From positions 434,001 through 498,000 of the forward strand of contig NZ_JADNYK010000004.1 of the NCBI RefSeq assembly GCF_017810075.1: a stretch of 64,000 nt of DNA, given 5' to 3'. Source of the stretch: Pseudozobellia sp. WGM2 (GTDB taxonomy: Bacteria > Bacteroidota > Bacteroidia > Flavobacteriales > Flavobacteriaceae). This document shows, piece by piece, positions 27,424 through 35,905 of the stretch (positions are counted from its first letter, which is position 1; each line of letters starts with the position of its first letter). The notes under the pieces are model-generated. The model was given only the letters and a program-made list of their open reading frames with translations. It had not been told where the DNA came from and did no database searches. A program made the translations under genes and the position numbers.

Positions 27424-30114
27424 TTACTGCTCCGCATCTGCTTGATCTTGCCCAGAGAAAATAGCGTTTTCACTATCGCCACCTGCTACCAAATAAGCCA
27501 AAAGGTCTTTTACTTCGTCAGGTCCCAATCGATTAATCGTACCAGGAGGCATCAGAGAAATCGTTGCCATTTTAGTGCTTGTCACTTGGTCTTTAGGTAT
27601 ACTTCTGATTATATCTGGTGCATAAGGATTCTGACTAATCTTATATTCTTCGCCCTCTTCGCTAATCAATCGACCGACTACCGAATTTCCATCTTTAAGC
27701 TCAAATACGGTTGAATTGTACTGATCGGAAATCACATCGTTTGGATCAATTATCGCCTTCATCATATCTGCAGGAGAGAAACGAGTACCTAAATTGGTTA
27801 AATCTGGGCCAATACTTTGACCCTCACCCCGCATACTATGGCAAGTAATACAATTGGTGGCCAAGAACATATTTCTACCTTGTTCGAAATCTCTGTTTTC
27901 AAGTCCGTCGGCCAAAAGTGGTTCGATATCCTCTTCTGTCCAATTCTTTCGAGGCCCTTTAGGCTGAACCGCATTTGAAACAAGATCGTTGCCCGAGCTG
28001 CTTAACAGCGAATCACCACTCATTGTATTGTACATTTCAAACTGACTTTTTGATACGTTTGCCAAAGCCCCTTGTCTGGCCTTGTCAATAAAGCCAATGT
28101 AGCTTCTACCCGCTTTAAAGGAGAAAGCTTTATAGAACCACTTGAAGTATTTTTCGCGTAATTCTGGAGTCCATCCGTTGGTTGCACCACTTAAAACAGT
28201 ACCATAATAGGTGCTTTGGGCCGGAGGCATATTCTTGAGTGTCTCGGCGATATCCATACCATACTGCGGATTTCTCAAAATCAAGTCAGCAGACTCCGTA
28301 GCCGAATTGGCCATCACATCGGCATTTTCACCCTGAGGTTTCTCCAATAGGGCCAATGTTTTCGAGACAACGCTCGGCTCGCCTACAAAGACCAATGTCT
28401 TGCTCAACAACTGATTTAGAACATCGATTTCCGCAGGATAATGCGATGCTAAGTAATCACGTACCTTTTTTTGTGAGCTGGAATTTGGTTTTCCCATTCT
28501 TGACAAAGTCAATTCTATGGCACGAACCAAATCGACCTGCTGGGCCGTATTCAAGTTAATGTAATCGATAGAAGTCAATGCACTTAACAATTTATCTTGT
28601 TGATTACTATTGCCCTGTCTAGCCAAAGCAATTGCCGCCTGAATCTTTTTAACGGCATCAGTCTCGTTATAAACCTTTTCTTGCCATGAACTCACAGGCT
28701 GGTGTTCTAAAGCTACTCTTGCGGCATACTGTAAAAAACGATCGTCACTATCTAAGTGTGGCCAAGCGGCTTCAACCGCACCTTCTTTGGCACCTAAATG
28801 ATAGCTTTCCAATTCTTGCCTTATCTTGTTCTGCTCGGTTTGCTCTAAAGCAACGGCCGTTTCGGTATCGTCATCACCATTATAATAAACACGGTACAGA
28901 TCAGAATCTAATCTTCTACCACCAGTCATAAAGTACATCGCACCATCGGGACCAATCACTCCGTCGGTAAGCGGTAACGGCAAGCCAGAAAGAAACTCTT
29001 CTTTGACCCCTTTATAAGATGATCCATCTGGTTGCAGTTCTATACTGTAAACGATACCAAAACTCCAATCAAAGGCAAATACACTTCTTTTGTATTTACT
29101 CGGAAATTTGGCCTTGCTACCATACATCACATTCGTTGGCGAACCTTGGCCGATATTCATTAAAGGTGGAAGGTTGTCAGGGTATGCCGGAGACCACTTT
29201 CCGTTACCGGTTCTCCAACCAAATTCAGCACCACTGGTCACATGACAGATGCGGGTCGGTCTGTACCAGGGCATTCCCAAATCCCACTCCATATCAGAAT
29301 CGTAAACGAACATGTCGCCGAGCTCATTAAATGCCAAATCATAGGGATTTCTAAAACCTGCGGCTACCAATTCCCAATTCTTGCCTTCGGGATCAATTTT
29401 TGCTACCCAGCCTCCTGGGGCACCTCTATCGTTTGCGTGACCTCGCGGATCTTTAATTTGAGGAAACAAATTATCATCTGCCCAGTTGTTGGGCAATCGA
29501 TAGGTATCAATACCTTCTGGTAAGTCGGTATGGTTTCCGGCAATTACGTATAGTGATTTGCCATCGGGCGAAGGAACAATGCTATGTGGGCCATGCTCAC
29601 CGGCCCCTTCAAGCTTTTGCAATAGAGTGATTTTATCGTACTGATCATCATTATCGGTATCTTGAAGTCGGTATAGACCACTAGACTTTTCAAACTCTTC
29701 ATTACCCCAATGATTGATCATGACGTACAAGCTGTTAAAAGCATAGAGCAAACCTTGGGCATAACCCATCTGCACTATTGAATCGGCCACTTGCTCTCCC
29801 GTCTGAATCTTCAGTTTTTCAATTTTAGGAGTCAAGTTATCTGATCCGATCGGTTGAACCTCCATACGGTAAAGCGAACCGTATTGATCAGATGTAATCA
29901 AGCGCCCCTTATCATCAAAGGCCATGGCCACCCAAGATCCCGTACCTGCCTCACCGGGGCTATATAAATGCTCGGCCTGAAACCCCGGTTGCAACTTGAG
30001 TTTTGCAATTTTAGGGTCAAGATTTTCTTGAGACTCCGCTTTCTCATTTTTTTCCGTACCGCACGAAACCATGAGTTGAAGTACAGTTGCAAGCAGAAAA
30101 ATTTTTTTTATCAT
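27424..30114 (-). CDS. Lipoprotein sugar dehydrogenase: beta-propeller, HEAT-like region and cytochrome c domain
   Basis: 896 residues. Lipobox MVSC with Cys18 anchors it in the membrane. Residues about 35-430 form a quinoprotein/sorbosone-dehydrogenase-like beta-propeller (WVAMAFDDKGRLITSDQYG, GEHGPHSIVPSPDGKSLY, VAAGFRNPYDLAFNELGD, LTDGVIGPDGAMYFMTGG). Residues about 445-700 are alpha-helical and HEAT-like. Residues about 745-880 are a cytochrome c domain with CITCH near residue 755 and likely distal Met. This three-part layout is the putative membrane-bound dehydrogenase/haem-binding type. It would oxidise a sugar outside the cytoplasm and pass electrons to the respiratory chain through its haem. 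Cofactor (PQQ or other) and substrate are not determined by sequence. Confidence 0.85.
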   Translation of the reverse strand: MIKKIFLLATVLQLMVSCGTEKNEKAESQENLDPKIAKLKLQPGFQAEHLYSPGEAGTGSWVAMAFDDKGRLITSDQYGSLYRMEVQPIGSDNLTPKIEKLKIQTGEQVADSIVQMGYAQGLLYAFNSLYVMINHWGNEEFEKSSGLYRLQDTDNDDQYDKITLLQKLEGAGEHGPHSIVPSPDGKSLYVIAGNHTDLPEGIDTYRLPNNWADDNLFPQIKDPRGHANDRGAPGGWVAKIDPEGKNWELVAAGFRNPYDLAFNELGDMFVYDSDMEWDLGMPWYRPTRICHVTSGAEFGWRTGNGKWSPAYPDNLPPLMNIGQGSPTNVMYGSKAKFPSKYKRSVFAFDWSFGIVYSIELQPDGSSYKGVKEEFLSGLPLPLTDGVIGPDGAMYFMTGGRRLDSDLYRVYYNGDDDTETAVALEQTEQNKIRQELESYHLGAKEGAVEAAWPHLDSDDRFLQYAARVALEHQPVSSWQEKVYNETDAVKKIQAAIALARQGNSNQQDKLLSALTSIDYINLNTAQQVDLVRAIELTLSRMGKPNSSSQKKVRDYLASHYPAEIDVLNQLLSKTLVFVGEPSVVSKTLALLEKPQGENADVMANSATESADLILRNPQYGMDIAETLKNMPPAQSTYYGTVLSGATNGWTPELREKYFKWFYKAFSFKAGRSYIGFIDKARQGALANVSKSQFEMYNTMSGDSLLSSSGNDLVSNAVQPKGPRKNWTEEDIEPLLADGLENRDFEQGRNMFLATNCITCHSMRGEGQSIGPDLTNLGTRFSPADMMKAIIDPNDVISDQYNSTVFELKDGNSVVGRLISEEGEEYKISQNPYAPDIIRSIPKDQVTSTKMATISLMPPGTINRLGPDEVKDLLAYLVAGGDSENAIFSGQDQADAEQ

Positions 30115-30167
30115 TTGGTTTTATTTGATAATTGATTTCAGTTTGATTTTTAATGCCTTTGAAGGTA

Positions 30168-31661
30168 CTAAAAATTCGGGTTTAAAGACGATTCAGAAGC
30201 CGGAAGCCCAAAGGTCAAACTAATATTCGTAAATGCATTACCACGGGGCTCCGCACCTTCAGGATAGTAATAATCGTTCGGGTTGGCCTTTATTCTATTG
30301 CCATAGGCAGTAATAACATCTATCGCTCTGCCAGTTCTTACCAAATCTAACCAACGTTTGTTCTCAAAGGCAAGTTCTACTCTTCTCTCTCTAAAAATTG
30401 CCTCCCCTAAATCACCAACCGGATCACCTAGGCCCGCTCTGATTCTGACAGTATTCAAATGGGTCAAAGCCGGGCCAGATTTACCTTGCTCTTCCAATGC
30501 TTCCGCCAAGAATAATAATACTTCTGAATAACGATACACAGGAAAGTTCATACCGTGATTACCGTTCAGGGAGTGAGGTTCAACATATTTCTTGATAATC
30601 GGGTAAACGCCATCTCTCCAAAAACTTTCGCTGGCAGTCACATATTGTATAGAAGCATCCTCCCTCAAATCGCCATCTTCGTAAGCGGCAATTATATCTG
30701 GAGTAGGTATGTTATTTCCTTCGCCGTTCAAGGGCTGTGGATTTGACGTACCTGTAACCGCTCCCACTTCATCAGCGGTCATAGGTCGTGGTAGAAAGTT
30801 ATAAAGAAAACTACCGTTCAGACCTTCTGGACCTTCTTTGTACTGCACTTCAAAAACAGACTCTATATTATTTTTGTTGTCGCTATTTCCAGAGAAAGCA
30901 TCTTCATAATTAGGCATTAACTCGTATTCATTACTATCAACTACAGCCTGAAACTGAGTCTCTGCATCAGCCCACTGTTCTCTTACAATATAAATATTGC
31001 CAAGAAGTGTGCGAGCAGCGCCAGAAGTTACACGACCTGGATCTTGCTGTGATTTGGGAGGCAGTAAAGAAATAGCCGTCTCTAAATCACCAATTATCTG
31101 AGTATATATATCATCTGGGCTCGACAAAGGTAGCGCTGCATCTTCCCTAGACAACACAGGAACCAAGTGCATGGGTACACTACCAAAAAACTGTACCAGG
31201 TCAAAGTATGAAAAAGACCTTAAAAAAAGTGCTTGCCCCTTGATGTTGTTTTTTGCGGCATTATCGAATTCAGCATCATCAATAGTTGCCAGAATTTGAT
31301 TTGTGCGCGCTATAATGGCATAATGGTCAACATATATGTTGGTTACGTGATTGTTGGTCGTAATACCGTTATCTGTGGGAATAGCAAAATCAGCTACATC
31401 TTCTTGTTGTTCGGTAGCACCGAATGCCGTATTACGGGCATAGTAGGTATTATCTGAATGCATTTCACCTAAGTAGGCCTTCGATTGGTTGTAGATAGTA
31501 CGCAACGGCACGTATGCTCCATTTACGGCTTGTTCGAAATCAACCTCAGTTTTGTAGAAGGTTGGTACACTCAACGAATCTTCAGGGAAAATCGTCAATT
31601 CATCTTCACAGCCGGTTCCCAGAACCCCTAGTACTGCAAGAAATAAGAATATTTTTTTCAT
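30168..31661 (-). CDS. SusD/RagB family glycan-binding lipoprotein
   Basis: 497 residues. Lipobox GTGC with Cys18. SusD family features include FYKTEVDFEQAVNGAYVPLR near the N-terminus, RSFSYFDLVQFFGSVPM of the TPR region, RTLLGNIYIVREQWADAE, and the C-terminal ERRVELAFENKRWLDLVRTG. SusD partners the SusC porin as the lid that captures oligosaccharide at the cell surface. It starts 55 bases after susC. Its partner ORF order (susC then susD, then enzymes) is the standard utilisation locus. The glycan is unknown. Confidence 0.95.
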   Translation of the reverse strand: MKKIFLFLAVLGVLGTGCEDELTIFPEDSLSVPTFYKTEVDFEQAVNGAYVPLRTIYNQSKAYLGEMHSDNTYYARNTAFGATEQQEDVADFAIPTDNGITTNNHVTNIYVDHYAIIARTNQILATIDDAEFDNAAKNNIKGQALFLRSFSYFDLVQFFGSVPMHLVPVLSREDAALPLSSPDDIYTQIIGDLETAISLLPPKSQQDPGRVTSGAARTLLGNIYIVREQWADAETQFQAVVDSNEYELMPNYEDAFSGNSDNKNNIESVFEVQYKEGPEGLNGSFLYNFLPRPMTADEVGAVTGTSNPQPLNGEGNNIPTPDIIAAYEDGDLREDASIQYVTASESFWRDGVYPIIKKYVEPHSLNGNHGMNFPVYRYSEVLLFLAEALEEQGKSGPALTHLNTVRIRAGLGDPVGDLGEAIFRERRVELAFENKRWLDLVRTGRAIDVITAYGNRIKANPNDYYYPEGAEPRGNAFTNISLTFGLPASESSLNPNF

Positions 31662-31716
31662 TTTTATATTTTTTTATAGGATAGTCTAATACTTTAATCT
31701 GTCTAGCGAAAAATGC

Positions 31717-34700
31717 TTAGAAATTCAGGTTTAATCCGATACTAAAAATTCGTGGTACCGGATAACCTGATAGATCAACACCTTGGCTCAGGTTACCACC
31801 ATCTCCATCTCCATCTGATTCACCACTGACCTCAGGGTTTGGTCCGCCCCAATATTTTGTGAATATGTGAACGTTCTGAATAGAACCGTAAATTCTAGCT
31901 GATTTGAAGAATTTTTCTACACCATCCAATGTATAACCAAGAGTTATATTACGAATATTAAAATAGGATGCGTCTGCAACAAAACGGTCGTTGATCCAGT
32001 CTCTTTCGATACCGGTCACATTACCGCCACCGACTGTGGTGCCATAGAAACCTCTACCTGGGTTCTCTTCCGATCTAAATCTATACTTTACCCCATCTAC
32101 CAAGTTGAATACACCATCGAGGTTTGCAGTACTATACAAATGACGGATCAATAATTCGTTACCCTGAGAGCCTGTACCTATAACAGAAAAGTCAAAATTT
32201 CCATATTTAATAGTGTTGGTAATACCATAGGTGAAATCAGGAAACGGATTGCCCATGATAGCACGGTCATCTTCATCTCCTCCTCTAGTAATGACACCAT
32301 CACCATTAACATCTACCAATTTAATACTACCAACGGTAGAACGGCCAGGTACCTGTGGTGAGCTATCTAAATCTTGTTGGTTCAGGTATACCCCGTCAGA
32401 CAAATGCCCATAAAACTGGCCAAATGGCTTACCGACTTGGGTTATGTGAAAAGTTCCGTACACCCTGTCTATACCTTCTGCCAATGACACTACTTCGTTT
32501 CTATTGAAAGAAATATTGGCATTAGTCGTCCATCTGAACTTACCGGTAGTATTTACCGTGTTTAATGCAAATTCATGACCCCAAAACTTAATTTCACCGA
32601 TGTTATCGCTAAAATTAGTAAAACCAGATTCTCTTGGCACTTGTACATTATATAAGAGATTGGTGGTGTTCTTGGTGTAATAATCGTAAATAAAAGAAAC
32701 CCTATCATTAAACAGACTTAAGTCTAAACCAATATCAAATTGCTTGGTGGTCTCCCAACCTAAGTTTGAATTTGATAGTGAGCTAACCGCAGAACCGGGA
32801 ACAAACTCGTTGTCAAAAACAGCATTCACAGTATTGTTAATAAGAGCATATTGAGTATAGTTTCCAATATTATTGTTACCGGTAACACCATAACTTGCCC
32901 TAAGTTTCAAGAGCGATATAGCCTCTTGGTTTTCCATAAAGGTTTCGTCGGAAGCAATCCAACCGGCAGAAATGGAAGGAAAATTACCCCATCTGTTTTC
33001 AGAACCAAAACGAGAAGAACCATCTCTACGTATAGAACCTGTCAACAGGTATTTACCCTTATAGTTATACGTGAGTCTTGAAAGGAATGACACCAAACTC
33101 CATTCTTGAACACTATCATAAGTTCCTCCCCTATTGATATTTGCTGCACCTTGAATTGTTGGTAATCGGTCATCTGCAAAGGTATCGGCAGCAACCCTAC
33201 TGAAATCCCTTCTAAATTTCTGATAGGTAAATCCTCCTAAAACAGAGAAATTATGTTCGCCAAAGCTCTTATTATAAGTTACCAAATTTTCGTTCAAATA
33301 GGAAAAGTCTTTTCTATCTTCCCAAATAGCCTCAGCATCGGTCGGTATAGGTCGGTTAATACGATAGGTAGCCGTTGAAGGGCTAAAAAATTCATATTGT
33401 CTATTATACAATTCAGCATTTAAACTTGTTTTAACTGTCAAACCATCGATGGGTTCATACTCTATAAAAGCGTTAGATAGAATGTTTACATCTTGTGTCT
33501 CATTTTTGATTTGCTCAGCAGATGTTAACCAGTTGGCATATGAAAATATATTTCCCGTATCCGCTGGAAAGCGATTAAAAGTAGTTCGAGTACCATCTTC
33601 ATTATAAATTGGCATTATCGGCCATGTGTGCAAAGCATTGAAAAGAATGCCCGTACCGCGATCACCATCACTTCGTGGTGTATTATCCTTTATATAAGAA
33701 GGAGCAACATTGAAGCCAAGTCTAACCTTATCCGAAACATTATAATCTAAATTGACCCTTAGAGAGTAGCGCTCATAGTCTGAATTAATCACGACCCCGT
33801 CTTGCTTAAAGAACCCTGCGACAACTGCAGTTCGAAGTTTTTCTTTGTTAGAGGTTATAGTAAGGTTATAGTTCTGTACCGGCGAGGTTCGCAACAAGGC
33901 TCCATACCAGTCATTGGTCTTACCTTCATATTGTGAAGGATCCTGAAAGATTTCGGGCACGGGATCCCCTTGATCCTCGTAGTACTCCTTTTTGAATTGG
34001 GCAAACTCCACGGCATCCATCATATCGATGCGCCCTCTTTCGGGCACTTGCTGTATACCTGTTGATGTATTAAAACTGACATTAGTCTCTCCCGTTGTTC
34101 CCTTTTTTGTGGTAATAAGAACCACACCATTGGCCGCTCTTGAGCCATAAAGCGAAGTTGAAGCTGCGTCTTTAAGAATTGTAATGTCTTCAATCTCATC
34201 AGGATTCAAGGTATTTATACCTCCCGAAATCGGAAAACCATCAATTACATACAAGGGGTCACTACCTCCCGAAACAGATAATTGACCACGTATTCTAACG
34301 GACATACCCTGACCCGGTTTACCCGTAGTCTGATTGATTTGAACACCTGCCAATTTACCCTGAAGTTTCTGAGTTACTTGAGATACAGGTAAGTCGGCCA
34401 GTTCTTGCGCTTCGATGGTCTGTACCGAACCGGTGACCTGTCTTTTGATCTGAGTACCATACCCCACCAATACCACTTCATCTAAAGCAGTAGCATCTTC
34501 GGTCATACTGGCATTCACCACCCGTTGTCCGTTAAGTGGTATTTCTTGCTTAGTAAAACCAATGTAAGAGAAAACTAAGGTAGCATTGGCGTCTTGTACA
34601 TTAATACTGTACTTTCCATCAAAGTCGGTTACGGTACCATTTGTGGTACCCTTGACGACTACATTTACTCCTGGAAGCCCAAAGCCATCATCGGCAGAAG

Positions 34701-34803
34701 TGACGGTTCCGGTCACTGCAGTACTCTGTGCCTGAGCATGAATTGTAAACAATAAGGCAAAACCAAAATACAAGGTTTTTAACCCAAATAGGATTTTTGT
34801 CAT
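31717..34803 (-). CDS. SusC/RagA TonB-dependent outer-membrane transporter
   Basis: 1028 residues. Signal peptide (FALLFTIHAQAQ), then a carboxypeptidase-regulatory-like domain (VTGTVTSADDGFGLPGVNVV) and the plug starting DEVVLVGYGTQIKRQVTGSV. The plug carries IRGQLSVSGGSDPLYVIDG and the SusC-type DITILKDAASTSLYGSRAANG. A 22-strand barrel follows, ending in PRIFSIGLNLNF with the terminal Phe for barrel insertion. It imports oligosaccharides with TonB energy. First gene of an eleven-gene operon that ends at the terminator at 19027-19071. A -7-like box and a tandem 8-base repeat lie just upstream. Confidence 0.96.
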   Translation of the reverse strand: MTKILFGLKTLYFGFALLFTIHAQAQSTAVTGTVTSADDGFGLPGVNVVVKGTTNGTVTDFDGKYSINVQDANATLVFSYIGFTKQEIPLNGQRVVNASMTEDATALDEVVLVGYGTQIKRQVTGSVQTIEAQELADLPVSQVTQKLQGKLAGVQINQTTGKPGQGMSVRIRGQLSVSGGSDPLYVIDGFPISGGINTLNPDEIEDITILKDAASTSLYGSRAANGVVLITTKKGTTGETNVSFNTSTGIQQVPERGRIDMMDAVEFAQFKKEYYEDQGDPVPEIFQDPSQYEGKTNDWYGALLRTSPVQNYNLTITSNKEKLRTAVVAGFFKQDGVVINSDYERYSLRVNLDYNVSDKVRLGFNVAPSYIKDNTPRSDGDRGTGILFNALHTWPIMPIYNEDGTRTTFNRFPADTGNIFSYANWLTSAEQIKNETQDVNILSNAFIEYEPIDGLTVKTSLNAELYNRQYEFFSPSTATYRINRPIPTDAEAIWEDRKDFSYLNENLVTYNKSFGEHNFSVLGGFTYQKFRRDFSRVAADTFADDRLPTIQGAANINRGGTYDSVQEWSLVSFLSRLTYNYKGKYLLTGSIRRDGSSRFGSENRWGNFPSISAGWIASDETFMENQEAISLLKLRASYGVTGNNNIGNYTQYALINNTVNAVFDNEFVPGSAVSSLSNSNLGWETTKQFDIGLDLSLFNDRVSFIYDYYTKNTTNLLYNVQVPRESGFTNFSDNIGEIKFWGHEFALNTVNTTGKFRWTTNANISFNRNEVVSLAEGIDRVYGTFHITQVGKPFGQFYGHLSDGVYLNQQDLDSSPQVPGRSTVGSIKLVDVNGDGVITRGGDEDDRAIMGNPFPDFTYGITNTIKYGNFDFSVIGTGSQGNELLIRHLYSTANLDGVFNLVDGVKYRFRSEENPGRGFYGTTVGGGNVTGIERDWINDRFVADASYFNIRNITLGYTLDGVEKFFKSARIYGSIQNVHIFTKYWGGPNPEVSGESDGDGDGGNLSQGVDLSGYPVPRIFSIGLNLNF

Positions 34804-34870
34804 AGTAGTTTCTATTTAGTTAGTTAGTGATGAGTTAATCAAAAGTGCTAGTAATTCTTTCGATATGAAC

Positions 34871-34915
34871 CAAATTTATCTTTCTCAAACGATTTCGCTA
34901 TCCTGTACTATCCTG
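34871..34915 (-). promoter_or_regulatory. susC promoter box with tandem 8-base direct repeat
   Basis: On the minus strand TAAATTTG (34878 down to 34871) is an exact TAnnTTTG -7 box, 68 bases before the susC start. Just upstream are two copies of CTATCCTG (34898-34905 and 34908-34915 on the plus strand), exactly 10 bp apart, one helical turn. They sit where an activator would touch the polymerase. The first copy plus spacer reads ATCCTGTACT, shared with the sites at 13165 and 18838. Confidence 0.5.
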
Positions 34916-35414
34916 CTAAAATGACAAAATTGAATAACAGATTTTCAAAAAAACCACAAAACAACTCTTATTAATTGTTGATAAAACACTTAATACACGA
35001 TAACTATGAGAATATTAAAACAAGGATGTTTTTGAGGAAAATTATAGATGAAATACGGTCGAATGAGAATATTTTCGAAATAACAGAAAGAAAATAAAAA
35101 TAGCGAAGGTCAAAATACCATTAGAATTTTTCAATTTTCTATTGGTTGATAATGCTTATTGATAAACACAGACTACTAATAATCAGAACCTGATACATTA
35201 AATATCGATAGAGATTATGTTTGAAGTCAGAATTTGATCTATTATTTCCCGTAGAATTTTCTATAGAAAGTTTGAGCCGTCATGGGCGTATTTAAAATTA
35301 GCTTTAACGTTATAGTGAAATGTTAGTGTTTCTTCCAAGAAAACTTCATAATACTACACTTCTTTCAATTAATTGATTTTATGAAATAAATAGCTCAATT
35401 CTTATAATAATTTC

Positions 35415-35428
35415 TTGTAAATTTACAA
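35415..35428. promoter_or_regulatory. 14-base palindrome upstream of the response regulator gene
   Basis: TTGTAAATTTACAA is a perfect inverted repeat, 33 bases before the ATG at 35462, where it would overlap the promoter or start site. It could be an operator; TAAATTTA within it also resembles a -7 element lacking its last G. Confidence 0.3.
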
Positions 35429-35461
35429 TATGTAGGAAATATACTTCAAAATATATCTTAA

Positions 35462-35875
35462 ATGAATCCACTGGTAATGTTAATAGATGATGATTTGGTA
35501 TCTCAATTCGATATGCGAATCAAATTACAGCGTCACGGGCAGTCTTCTGAAATAATCTCTTACGATTGCCCCATAGAGGCCTTGAAATGGTTCGAAGACT
35601 GGCAAAATGCGAAAGAAACGACACGCCTGCCCGATATACTTTTACTAGATTGGCAAATGCCAAAGATGGACGGGTTCGAGTTTTTAGAAGAGGCCATGGC
35701 CCGTGCGATTCCATTAGATCAAATGGATATTTATATCGCTTCATCTTATAGCAATTGCTTAAAGGAAGCCAACGAAGATGTGCGATCTAAAGTAAAACGA
35801 CGCTTTATAAAGCCCCTTAGCCGTGCCAATGTAGATATCATATTCACGAATCGCTCACTAAAAGAAAGCGTTTAA
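35462..35875 (+). CDS. Single-domain response regulator (CheY-like receiver)
   Basis: 137 residues, a receiver domain with no output domain. The acidic pair lies in MLIDDD (residues 6-11), the phosphoacceptor Asp in ILLLDWQMPKMDG, the switch Ser in YIASSYS and the conserved Lys in RFIKPLS. It is divergent from susC at 34803 and ends tail-to-tail 30 bases from the hybrid sensor gene. It may act as a phosphate sink or relay for a histidine kinase; the adjacent hybrid sensor already has its own receiver. The partner is unknown. Confidence 0.9.
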   Translation: MNPLVMLIDDDLVSQFDMRIKLQRHGQSSEIISYDCPIEALKWFEDWQNAKETTRLPDILLLDWQMPKMDGFEFLEEAMARAIPLDQMDIYIASSYSNCLKEANEDVRSKVKRRFIKPLSRANVDIIFTNRSLKESV

Positions 35876-35905
35876 TCTGGCCTACCCTACCATCTTTTAC
35901 AAGTT

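Larger units (their letters stand above)
34804..35461. other. Divergent control region between susC and a response regulator
   Basis: 658 bases without a gene. It holds the susC-side promoter box and direct repeat (34871-34915), a TTTCTT-CC-AAGAAA inverted repeat at 35329-35342, and the 14-base palindrome at 35415-35428 near the response regulator start. The middle part (about 34930-35320) is AT-rich and shows nothing recognisable; no short coding frame or RNA structure was found there. Confidence 0.5.

Noticed and set aside
35329-35342. TTTCTT-CC-AAGAAA inverted repeat as an operator
   Set aside because: Short and A/T-biased in an AT-rich region, far from either start; kept only as a note in the intergenic entry.
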